From positions 1 through 64,000 of the forward strand of contig CAVUHC010000005.1 in NCBI GenBank assembly GCA_963741135.1: a stretch of DNA of 64,000 nt, read 5' to 3'. Positions within the stretch are counted from its first letter, which is position 1, and each line of letters starts with the position of its first letter. Position numbers and translations under genes: made by a program. Under the pieces are notes generated by a model, which worked only from the letters and a program-made list of their open reading frames with translations, had not been told where the DNA came from and made no database searches. The stretch is from Gp6-AA40 sp963741135. Its GTDB lineage: Bacteria > Acidobacteriota > Vicinamibacteria > Vicinamibacterales > UBA2999. Below are positions 16,355 to 25,426 of the stretch, in pieces.

Positions 16355-18260
16355 TCAGACCGCTTCCTGGCCCGCGAGCGCGGTTTCCTTGGCGTCGACA
16401 CGCTGCTCTCCGCCGCGTCCAAGATGGAACGGGACGCTGGTCACGACGATGTTTGGCTTGAAGAGCAGGGCGCCTTTGATTAACAGCGCGTGCTGGTTGT
16501 GGAGCAGGTGCTGCCAGAGGCGGTGCGGCACAAACTCGGGCAAGATGACCGTCACGTACCCGCCGCGGTCGCTGTTCTGCACGTCCTCGACGTATTCGAG
16601 CAGCGGTTCCATCAACGACCGGTACGGTGATTCGAGCACGACCAGCTCAACCCCCTGGCCCCACTCGCCCCACTGGTCCGTCATCGTCTTCGTGGCGGCC
16701 GGATCGATCTCGACGTACACCGCGCGGACGTCGTCAGACATTGCTCGGGCGTATCGAAGCGCCTTGACGACGGCGCGCTGGAGGCTCGCCGATTGGCACG
16801 ATCACGACATGGCGGCCGATCGGGTCCGGGCGCCAGCCGCGCAACGTCAGCTCCGATGCGACGTGATCGTAGTGGCGACGGGTGATGTTGAAGATGATCA
16901 CCAGCGTCGGGATCATCAGGATGATGATCCACGCACCTTCCGCGGCCTTCGTCGTGGCGACCACCAGCAAGCACGACGCCGGTGACAAGCGCGCCGAAAC
17001 CGTTGATCGCGGCGCTGGTACGCCATCCGGGTTCGCGCAGCGTGCGCCAGTGCACGACCATGCCGGCCTGCGACAGCGTGAACGAGACGAAGACGCCGAT
17101 CATGTAGAGCGGAATGAGCGCGTGCGTGTCGCCGCCGAAGACCACCAGCAGCAACGCGCCCAGGCCGCTCAGGATCACGATGCCGTTCGAGAACGCGAGC
17201 CGGTCGCCCTGGTTCATGAACTGCCGCGGGCAGGAAGCGGTCGCGGGCGATGATCGACGCCAGCCGCGGGAAGTCGGCGTACGCGGTATTGGCCGCCAGC
17301 ACGAGGATCAGCATCGTCGCCGCCTGTACCGCGTAGTACGGCCAGCCGCGGCCGCCGAACGTCGCACGCGCGATCTGCGACACCACGGTCTCGGCGTCGT
17401 TAGGCATGATCCGGTACGCGTGCGCGAGCATCGTGATGCCCGTGAACATCGTGATCGCGAGCACCGCCATCGTCGACGAGCGTTGATGCGGCGTTCCTGC
17501 TTTCGGGCGGGCGGAACGCCGGCACGCCGTTCGAGACCGCCTCGACGCCGGTCATGCGCCGTGCAGCCGTTCGAAAAAGCCGTCAGCAGCATGAACGTCG
17601 TCAGCATCCCGGTGTCCGGCGGGCGTCAGCGCCTCCGTCACTGTTACCGGCACCAGCGCGCCCGTCGCGTACCGCCATGCGCCAACGGCGAGCATCAGTC
17701 AGCATGCCGCCGATGAAGAAATAGGTGGGAGCCGCGAACAGCCGGCCCGATTCGCGGACGCCGCGCAGGTTGCCGAACATCAGCATCAACACGAAGACGA
17801 GCGACATCACCACGGGATCGATGTGATATTGCGGCAGCGCGGACGTGATGGCTGCGACGCCGGCGGCGATGCTGACCGACACGGTGAGCACGTAGTCGAT
17901 CAGCAGCGCGGCAGCGGCAATCAGAGCTGGTAGCGTGCCGAGGTTTTCCTTCGCGACGATGTAGGCGCCCCCGCCATTCGGGTAGGCGTGGATCGTCTGG
18001 CGATACGAGAAGGCGACGACCGCGAGCATGGTCGCGATGACGGCGCCGATCGGCGTCACGAGCCAGAGCGCAGCGACGCCGCCGATCATGAGGACGCGAA
18101 GAATCTCCTCGGTTGCGTAGGCGACCGATGAAAGCGGGTCGGACGAAAGAACGGCGAGCCCTGTGACTTTGGAGAAGCGTTCGTGATGCGCGAGGTGGGA
18201 CGGGATCGGCGCCCCGACCACCAGGCGCTTCACCTGGGACAGGAATGATTCGTCGGACAC
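16355..18260 (-). CDS. kimA: KimA-type potassium uptake transporter (APC superfamily), frameshifted in this assembly
   Basis: Read across frames the protein is about 635 residues. The start LAVLSSDPLSSVAYATEEIL, then AYPNGGGAYIVAKENLG and LIDYVLTVSVSIAAG, closely follow Bacillus KimA (YdaO). Later blocks are TFGGRGWPYYAVQAATMLILVLAANTAY-like, LIPLYMIGVFVSFTLSQAGMV, then a soluble C-terminal domain (VELVVLESPYRSL, VTVILPEFVP) as in KimA. At least four single-base shifts break it (near 17700, 17480-17600, 17230, 16980 and 16740), so no one frame covers it. GTG 18260 follows a TTGGAGG site. KimA imports potassium with protons and is inhibited by c-di-AMP; the riboswitch just upstream supports this call strongly. 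Confidence 0.8.
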
Positions 18261-18273
18261 ACAGCCTCCAATG

Positions 18274-18397
18274 CGCCGACGGGGTTAGCTGACGGGCTCG
18301 AGGTTGGAGTTCCTCTACCAGCGATGTGCTGGATGCGCCCCTTGACTTGGTTCCCCCGTTTCGCTCCGCGGGCGGGAGCAAATTAGGCCGCACGGCG
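18274..18397 (-). promoter_or_regulatory. c-di-AMP riboswitch (ydaO/yuaA type) upstream of kimA
   Basis: On the minus strand the leader contains the conserved ydaO blocks in order: a CGCCG strand for P1, GCGGCCTAATTTGCTCC, GGGGGAACCA, GGGGCGCATC, then GAGCCCGTCAGCTAACCCC and CGTCGGCG, which re-pairs with the start. The GAACCCGTCAGCTAACCTCG-like 3' block is the most distinctive part of this class. The element ends about 14 bases before the GTG of kimA and next to its Shine-Dalgarno, so both terminator and translational control are possible. Ligand binding normally turns expression off. Confidence 0.85.
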
Positions 18398-18420
18398 ATT
18401 ATGCGGGGCATCGCAGGTTT

Positions 18421-18459
18421 CTTACGCCGTACTTACGGACTTTTTACGACTTTCTTAGG
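18421..18459. promoter_or_regulatory. Four half-site operator with 11-bp period (OmpR/PhoB/KdpE-type)
   Basis: CTTACG occurs at 18421 and 18432, TTTACG at 18443 and CTTAGG at 18454, each exactly 11 bp apart. Direct repeats at one helical turn are the normal operator form for OmpR-family response regulators. It lies between the kimA riboswitch (minus strand) and a lipoprotein gene (plus strand), and a KdpE-like regulator is encoded 2.5 kb away. Which regulator binds is inference. Confidence 0.55.
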
Positions 18460-18519
18460 GTTGCACGCTCCCCGCTTGACTGGAGGTCGAGTCGCGCACC
18501 TCCGTGAGGGCACACCGGC

Positions 18520-19429
18520 GTGCTAGTTTGTACCGTTGTGGTTTCATTTCACACCCGAGCGACCGCGGCCTGCTCAATCGCCGTCATCATCGTAGGTGCG
18601 GCGACCGGGTGCATGAATGCGCCAGAAACTGCTTTACAGCGGTTGGTAGAGGCGAACCGGCTGGCGGCGGACCTCCTCGTTCAATTCACCAAGGCCGGAG
18701 ATGCCGCGAACCGGGCCGTGATGGCGGACACGGACGAAACGTCCGTCGCCTTTGCGCGCGAAGCGGAACAGGCGACGCAGGCGGTCCAGAAGGACGCCGA
18801 CACGCTGGGGCCAATCCTCACGGGTCTCCGATACTCGAACGAAAGCTCGTTTGCTCGACGAGTTCGGCAGCCGATTCGCCGAGTATCGCGCGCTGGACCG
18901 CAGCATCCTCGAGCTGGCCGTCGAGAACACCAACCTCAAGGCGCAGCGGCTCTCTTTCGGTCCGGCTCAGGAAGCCGCCGATGCGTTCCGGGATTCCCTC
19001 GAGGCCGTCGCGCCCCTGGCGCCGGCGAAGGACACGTGGCGCGCCAAGGCGCTCGTCGCAACGGCCGTGGCAAGCGTGCGCGAGATCCAGGTGCTGCAGG
19101 CGCCGCACATCGCCGAGTCCGACGACGCGGCGATGACGCGCATGGAGAAGCGGATGGCCACCTCAGAGGCGGCTGCTCGGGGCGCCCTCGAGATGCTCGC
19201 GAGCCTGGTCCCGCCCGCGTCCCGGCCGCAGCTCGCGGCCGCCACCGCCGCTTTGGATCGGTTCGCGGGACTCAACACTCAGATCATCGCTCTGTCCCGC
19301 CGCAACACCAATGTCCGCTCGCTGGCGCTGTCGCTGGGCAAGAAGCGCATGCTGACCGCTGCGTGCGAGGACAGCCTTCGCGCACTCCAGGACGCGTTGG
19401 CGAAGCGTGGGTTCTCTGCCACACGATAG
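18520..19429 (+). CDS. Putative lipoprotein, helical sensor-like, one frameshift
   Basis: The first frame gives a signal sequence with a lipobox-like end (IIVGAATGC, cysteine at residue 31) and helices (LVEANRLAADLLVQFTKAG). After a single-base shift near 18840-18850 the protein continues KARLLDEFGSRFAEYRALDRSILELAVENT and stays helical to the TGA-free end at TAG 19429. Total about 300 residues. The LDRSILELAVENTNL and FAGLNTQIIALSRRNTNVRSL segments resemble the four-helix-bundle periplasmic sensing domains of chemoreceptors. No enzyme motif. It sits directly before the KdpD-type kinase, so it may be an accessory sensor (inference). Start may be GTG 18520 or GTG 18538. Confidence 0.55.
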
Positions 19430-19469
19430 AAGCGCGCAATGTCCGACGTGTCAATGATCAAATGATCAT

Positions 19470-20982
19470 ATGTCGCGCCAAGTGATCTCCCGCGACGTTC
19501 TCGTCCTCATGGGCAGCGCTGCTGGCATCGCGGCGGTCACCGCCGTGCTGCGGACGCTGCCTGTCAGCCAGACGACGGTTGCGCTCGCGCTGCTTCTGGT
19601 GGTGCTGGCGACTGCGACTCTCTCGCGTCTCTGGGTCGCCATCGTCGCCTCGATCGTGGCGATGCTCGTTCTCAACTTCTTCTTTCTGCCGCCGGTCGGC
19701 ACCTTCACGATCGCCGATCCCGAGAATTGGGTCGCGCTGGTCGGGTTTCTAATCGTGGCGATCATCGCGAGCAACCTCTCGACGGCCGCGCAGGACCGTG
19801 CGCGTGAGGCGGTCGTGCGCCGCAATGAGGTGACGCGACTGTTCGACCTGAGCCGCGATGTCCTGCTCACGACCGAGACCACCGGTGCGCTCGACGCGCT
19901 CGCGCGACACATCGCGCGCCGTTTCGAGCTCGACAAGATTGCGATTTATCTCCCTGGCGATCACGGCTGGCGCGCATACCAGGGCGCGGAAGAGGCGATC
20001 GTCGTCGACGAGCGTCAGTTGGAGACGACGATGGCGAGCGCGCGCGGAACCCTCGAATTCGACGCATACCAGCGTGCCTATGGCGGGCACTCGTCGATTG
20101 CGGGCGCGAACGGTGAGGCAATTTCGCTCGTGCCGCTGCGGCACGGTATGAGAACGATAGGCGTGCTTGCCGCCGCCGCGCCGGCGCTTGATGTCGGCAC
20201 ACTCGACGCGGTGGCGGGCGTCGCGGCGATTGCGATCGAGCGTGCCCAGTTTCTCGTCGATCGCGACGCTGCCGAGCTGGTACGTCAGAAGGCGGACCTC
20301 GCCTCGACGCTGCTGGCGACGCTGAGTCACGACCTCCGGACGCCGCTGACCGCCATCCGCGTCGCCGTTGAGAACCTGCAGCAGGAGCTGCCGACCGAAG
20401 CACGGCGCGATCAGGCCGGCGCGGCGTTGAGCGAGCTCGACCGGCTCACGCGGTTGTTCCAGGACATTCTCGACATGGCGAGGATCGATGCGTCCTCCAT
20501 CCGCATCGACCGGCAGTGGGTCACGCCCGCCGACATTGTCGATGCGGCGACGGCGCACGTCCGGCACGAGCTCGAGGGGCGGACGCTGCGTGTCGATGCT
20601 GACGCTGATGCGGAAGTCGAAATCGATCCCAGGCTCACGTCGGCGGCGCTCGCGCATCTGATTGAGAATGCGGCACAGTACTCGCCGGCCGACAAGCCGA
20701 TCACGATCACGGCACGCGGGGACCGTGATGGACTGCGCGTGTCGGTTCAGGACGGCGGGCCGGGTCTCGATCCTGGCGAGCTGGATCATCTCTTCGAACG
20801 CTTCTACCGGGGACACGCAGCGCGGCAGGCATCGTTCGGGACGGGGATGGGGCTCGCGATCACGCGTGGCCTGCTGGCCGCCGCCGGCGGGCGCGTGTGG
20901 GCGGAGAACGCATCGGGTGGCGGGCGCATGTTTCACGATTATCGTGCCGGGCGCCACGCGCGCCGTGGCGGCGGTGGAGTAG
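19470..20982 (+). CDS. kdpD: KdpD-type sensor histidine kinase lacking the N-terminal KdpD/Usp part
   Basis: The protein starts with the four-helix DUF4118 membrane domain of KdpD (VLNFFFLPPVGTFTIADPENWVAL-like). It continues with a GAF domain (about 130-260), the H-box LATLSHDLRTPLTAI and the ATPase boxes NAAQYSP, DGGPGL and GTGMGLAI. The natural end is FTIIVPGATRAVAAVE at 20982; a one-base loss near 20930 throws the main frame into the next gene. The universal-stress and P-loop N-terminal half of classical KdpD is absent here but encoded alone at 42809-43948. The response regulator follows after 4 bp. Likely role: sensing potassium or osmotic state for KdpE. Confidence 0.85.
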
Positions 20983-20986
20983 CGCG

Positions 20987-21691
20987 ATGCCTCCCCGTAT
21001 TCTGGTGGTCGACGACGAGCCGAACATCCTGGCAACGCTGGCGCCTTTGCTGCGGTCGCGAGGCTATGAGGTCAACACGGCGATGACCGGTCGTGCCGCC
21101 GTCGAAGCGGTGGAGCGTGACAACCCGGATCTCATCGTGCTCGACCTCGGGCTTCCGGACATGGATGGCGTCGATGTGTGCCGTCTCGTGCGCGACGGCA
21201 GGGCGACGCCGATCGTCGTGCTCTCGGCGCGCGGCGCCGAGGGTGACAAGGTCCGTGCGCTCGACGCGGGCGCGGACGACTACGTGACGAAGCCGTTCGG
21301 AACGGAGGAGCTGCTGGCGCGCGTCCGCGTGGCGCTGCGGCGGACGGATGCGACGCCCGCCGCCGACCGGCCCTATCGTCCGTGGCGAGTCTCGTCATCG
21401 ACCGCGAGCGCTTTCGCGTCATCCGCGACGGGGAGGAAGTGCGCCTGACGCCGAAGGAGTTCGAGCTGCTGACGTATCCTGGCGCAGCATCCCGGACGGG
21501 TGCTGACGCACCGTGCGATCCTCAAGGCGATCTGGGGGCCGCACGCCGTCGACCAGCCGGAGCACCTGCGCGTGCTGATCGGATCGCTCCGGAAGAAGAT
21601 CGAACCGGATCCGTCTAATCCCCGCTACATCCTCACCGAGCCGTGGGTCGGCTATCGCTTCGCGGACACTACGCCGGAGAAGTCCGACTAG
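20987..21691 (+). CDS. kdpE: KdpE-like OmpR-family response regulator, two frameshifts
   Basis: The receiver domain is complete: VVDDEPN acidic pocket, phospho-aspartate in IVLDLGLPDMDG, and the KPFGTEELLARVR end. The DNA-binding winged helix follows in two further frames: RLTPKEFELLTY, then LTHRAILKAIWGPHAVDQPEHLRVLIGSLRKKIE and RYILTEPWVGYRF. Shifts lie near 21380 and 21480. Length (about 235 residues) and sequence are those of KdpE. Gene order kinase-regulator with a 4-bp gap shows one operon. Expected targets are the kdp operon and perhaps kimA. Confidence 0.85.
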
Positions 21692-21695
21692 TGCA

Positions 21696-23151
21696 TTGAG
21701 CGTTGTGAGAGCGCAATCGGCCGTTCACGTCGTCGTGGTGGGTGTCGCCGTTCTCCTGCTTGCGGGAGGGTTTGCGCTATCGCGCGGCGCCCAGGGCCCG
21801 TTCGACGAGTTGGGCTGGCTCGCCCTGGGCCTCGCGATCATCGTCGCGGCCGCCCTGCTCGGCGGACACGTGGCGACACGAATCGGCCAGCCTGCCGTCC
21901 TGGGCGAACTCGTGGCCGGCATGATTCTCGGGAACATGATCGGTCTCGGGAAGCTCCAGTTCCTGGGTGCCGATCCGTATCTCGACATCTTGTCGCGCGT
22001 CGGAATGCTCCTGCTCCTGTTTGAAGTCGGTGTCGACCTGTCGGTGCGCGATCTTCTCGGTGTTGGACCCTCGTCGTTTGCAGTCGCGGTGATCGGAACG
22101 GCGTCGACCCTGGCGATTGGCACGGTCACGTCGGCTGTGTTCATGCCGGACGCGTCGATCGCCGCCCAGGTCTTTATCGGCGCCGCAATTACCGCCACGA
22201 GCGTCGGGATTACGGCGCGGGTCCTGAAGGACATGCGGGCCTCGCGTAGTGACGAGGCCAAGATCATTCTCGGCGCGGCGGTCGTTGATGATGTGCTGGC
22301 GCTGGTCGTGCTCGGAGCTGTAACGGCGTGGGTGGGAGCGGGACAAAGCGCTGGCGGTCTTCCCGGCCGCATCGATCGCGGCCCTGGTCATGAAGACCAT
22401 CGGCTTCCTTGTTCTTGCCATTGCGCTCGGGATGAGGCTCACGCCGGCCTGGTTCCGCTGGGCGGCACGGCTGCAGACGAGTGGTGCCTTGCTCGCCGCG
22501 GGTCTCTGTTTCTGTTTCTTCCTGTCCTGGGCGGCCACCGCGATCGGTCTCGCCGCTCTCGTGGGCGCCTTCGCTGCGGGTCTTGTGCTGGAGGAGTCGC
22601 ATTCAGAGGTGTTCGTTCAGCGGGGCGAGCGACCGCTCGGCGAGCTCATCCAACCGATGACCGCGTTTCTCGTACCGGTGTTCTTCGTGTTGGTGGGGTT
22701 CCGCACGAGTGTCGCGGCCCTGGGACAGCCGGCGTTGCTGGTTTTTGCAATCGCGCTCAGCATCGCTGCGGTGGTGGGGAAGCTGTCCTGTGCGCTCGGA
22801 GTCCTGCACCGCGGCGCCCGCAAGCTGACCGTGGCCGTCGGCATGATCCCGCGAGGCGAAGTCACCCTCGTCTTTGCGGCGTTGGGGAGCACGCTCCAGG
22901 TTGGGTCCGTATCGCTGCTCGATCAGCGTGGTTACACGGCCATCGTCAGCGTGGTGATCTTGACGACGCTGGTGACGCCGCCGGCTCTAGATGGAGCATC
23001 AGAGCCGGGACTGGATCACGTGGGGTTACCCGACCAGCCGCGTGATCGGGTCGTCCGGGGAATCGTGAAACCGACCTACGCGACGCCTGATGGCCTCGCC
23101 GGGTCGGAAGAAGCCACCAGGATCGCGCTGGAGCGCGAGCTGACTGCGTAA
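21696..23151 (+). CDS. Kef-type (CPA2) cation:proton antiporter, one frameshift
   Basis: The first half has multiple membrane helices, QPAVLGELVAGMILG, LLLLFEVGVDLSVRDLL and the core helix GAAVVDDVLALVVLGAV with the aspartate pair typical of the family. After a single-base shift near 22335-22345 the second half continues AASIAALVMKTIGFLV, GAFAAGLVLEES and MIPRGEVTLVFAALG. Total about 485 residues with no TrkA domain visible. The start is TTG 21696 or GTG 21705, overlapping the kdpE region. It would exchange potassium or sodium for protons, balancing the uptake systems nearby. Its 3' end overlaps that of glgX by 76 bp on the opposite strand. Confidence 0.8.
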
Positions 23152-25325
23152 AGGTGTCCGCTCACCACATCCATATCTCGTTCGGTTGCATCGGATTCCT
23201 CCGCTGACGGCTGTGCGGTGTCTATCGTCAGCCGCCAGTGTCCCGCGTGCGCCAATTCAGGCAGAACGAAGGAGACTGGATCGGTGTCGGGGTTGAACAT
23301 CAGATAGAGATCTGGGCCATCCTGGCCGTGGACCAGACACGCCAAGCGCTTCTGGCTGGGGTCGAGCCAGTCAGGGCTGCGTCCTGCGGGATCGAACCAT
23401 TCGATCTCCCGGTCGGTATAGAACGCCTCCCGGCGCAGCACCGCGTGCGCCCGGCGAAATGCGAAGGCCTGGCGAACGAAACGCACGAGCTCGCCGTGCC
23501 GCTCGCTGAGTTCCCAGTCGACCCAGCTCGTTTCATTGTCCTGACAGTACGCGTTGTTGTTGCCGCGCTGGGTTCTGCGGAACTCGTCTCCCGCCAGGAG
23601 CATCGGCACGCCTCTGGCGATCGCGAGCGTCAGCAGAAAGTTCTTGATCTGCCGCTGGCGAACGGCCTCGATGGCCGGGTCCGCGGATTCGCCCTCGACG
23701 CCGTAGTTCGCGCTGAAGTTCTCGCCGGCGCCGTCGCGGTTGCCCTCGCCGTTGGCCTCGTTGTGCTTTCGCGAGTAGCTCACCAGATCGTTCAACGTGA
23801 AGCCGTCGTGGCACGTGACGAAGTTGACGCTGCACTCCGGGCCCTTGCCGGATCCCGCGTACAAATCGGAACTGCCGCAGATGCGGCTGGCGAAGCGGCC
23901 CATCATGCCCGCGTCCCCTCGCCAGAACCGGCGGACGTCGTCGCGGAAATGGCCATTCCATTCCGCCCAGCGGCGCTGGGAAAAGCATCCGACCTGATAG
24001 GCGCCCGCGACATCCCAGGCTTCGGCAATGAGCTTGGCGTCGCGGAGGATCGGATCCTCGGCGATGCGCTCCAGGAGCGGCGCATCGGCCAGCACGCGAC
24101 CGCGGACGTCGCGGCCGAGCACCGAGGCGAGATCGAAGCGGAAGCCGTCGACGTGCATCTCCATCACCCAGTAGCGGAGCGCGTCGAGGATCAGATCGCG
24201 GACGACGGGATGGCTCGCGTTGACGGTTTGTCCCGTGCCGGTGAAGTTCCGGTAGAAGCGCTTGTCGTCAGCAAGCCAGTAGTAGATCGAGTTGTCGATG
24301 CCGCGAAACGAGAGTGTCGGTCCGAGCTCGTCGCCTTCGCCGGTGTGGTTGAAGACAACATCCAGGATCACCTCGAGCCCCTCGCGATGAAACGCGCGGA
24401 CCATCTCCTTGAACTCCAGGACTTGCGCGCCGTCGTCACGAACGCTGGCGTAGAACGCCTTCGGCGCGAAGAAGCCCACCGGGTCGTATCCCCAGAAGTT
24501 CCTGAGTCGCTCGCCGGTCTCCGGGTTGATGCGCAACGAATCGTGCTCGTTGAACTCCTGGACGGGCATCAGTTCGACGGCCGTGACGCCCAGATCCTTC
24601 AGGTACGGGATCTTCTGAATCAGACCGCGATAGGTGCCCGGAGACTGCACGCCGGCGCTCGGGTCGATCGTGAACCCGCGCACGTGCAGCTCGTAGATCA
24701 CCGTCGAGGTCCACGGCAGGCGGAGCGGTTGGTCGCCGCGCCAGTCGAAGTCCTCGTACGGAATGACGCACTTTGGCGCGGAGGCTGCGTTGTCGACGTC
24801 GCAGAACGACAAGTCTTTCCGACGCGACGAGGGGTCGTAGCCAACGGCGAGCCGGGAATCGTGACCCGCGACCGGAACAATCGCCCTGGCGCATGGATCC
24901 AACACCAGCTTGTTGGGGTTGAAGCGATGCCCGTCATGGGGCGCGTAGGGACCGGCGATGCGAAACCCATAGAGCTGGCCAGGCCGAACCCCTTCGAGCC
25001 AGACATGCCAGATGTCGCCCGTCTTGTTCCGCGCCGCGTCGAGGATGATGCTGCGGGCCGGTGTGGCGTCCTCGGCGCGATCGAAGAGGTCGAGGCGGAC
25101 GCCGGTTGCATGCCGGCTGAAGATGGCGAAGTTGACGCCGTTCCCTCGGATGTGGGCTCCGAGGGGAAGCGGCGTACCCGATCGGACAGCTTGAACCTCG
25201 CACGACTGGAGCAGGCGTTCCAGCTCGTCGAGATGCTCGGCGCTTCGCGCGTTCGACACGCTGAGGAGGCGGGCAACTCTCGTACCGGGGTGCGCCATAT
25301 GGATTGCGTCTTGCTCTCCCGGCAA
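23076..25325 (-). CDS. glgX: Glycogen debranching enzyme GlgX (GH13 isoamylase type)
   Basis: The intact 749-residue protein has the N-terminal CBM48-like domain (TPLPLGAHIRGNGVNFAIFS) and the GH13 barrel. Conserved blocks are VIYELHVRGFT, GVTAVELMPVQEF, VILDVVFNHT, the nucleophile in VDGFRFDLAS, the acid/base glutamate in KLIAEAWD and the transition-state aspartate in VTCHDGFTL. It removes short branches left by phosphorylase. It is divergent from glgP, so the two share a control region. Possible starts are ATG 25325 and ATG 25298. Confidence 0.92.
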   Translation of the reverse strand: MPGEQDAIHMAHPGTRVARLLSVSNARSAEHLDELERLLQSCEVQAVRSGTPLPLGAHIRGNGVNFAIFSRHATGVRLDLFDRAEDATPARSIILDAARNKTGDIWHVWLEGVRPGQLYGFRIAGPYAPHDGHRFNPNKLVLDPCARAIVPVAGHDSRLAVGYDPSSRRKDLSFCDVDNAASAPKCVIPYEDFDWRGDQPLRLPWTSTVIYELHVRGFTIDPSAGVQSPGTYRGLIQKIPYLKDLGVTAVELMPVQEFNEHDSLRINPETGERLRNFWGYDPVGFFAPKAFYASVRDDGAQVLEFKEMVRAFHREGLEVILDVVFNHTGEGDELGPTLSFRGIDNSIYYWLADDKRFYRNFTGTGQTVNASHPVVRDLILDALRYWVMEMHVDGFRFDLASVLGRDVRGRVLADAPLLERIAEDPILRDAKLIAEAWDVAGAYQVGCFSQRRWAEWNGHFRDDVRRFWRGDAGMMGRFASRICGSSDLYAGSGKGPECSVNFVTCHDGFTLNDLVSYSRKHNEANGEGNRDGAGENFSANYGVEGESADPAIEAVRQRQIKNFLLTLAIARGVPMLLAGDEFRRTQRGNNNAYCQDNETSWVDWELSERHGELVRFVRQAFAFRRAHAVLRREAFYTDREIEWFDPAGRSPDWLDPSQKRLACLVHGQDGPDLYLMFNPDTDPVSFVLPELAHAGHWRLTIDTAQPSAEESDATERDMDVVSGHLYAVSSRSSAILVASSDPARPSGVA

Positions 25326-25426
25326 TCAGCTCAGTCACGCTCATCGTCCCCGGAGCAATCGAATGAGATCTCTTGGGGGATTTTCGGCGCGGCATGGGAA
25401 AAACTCGCACGCGCTCTGTTTGCAAA

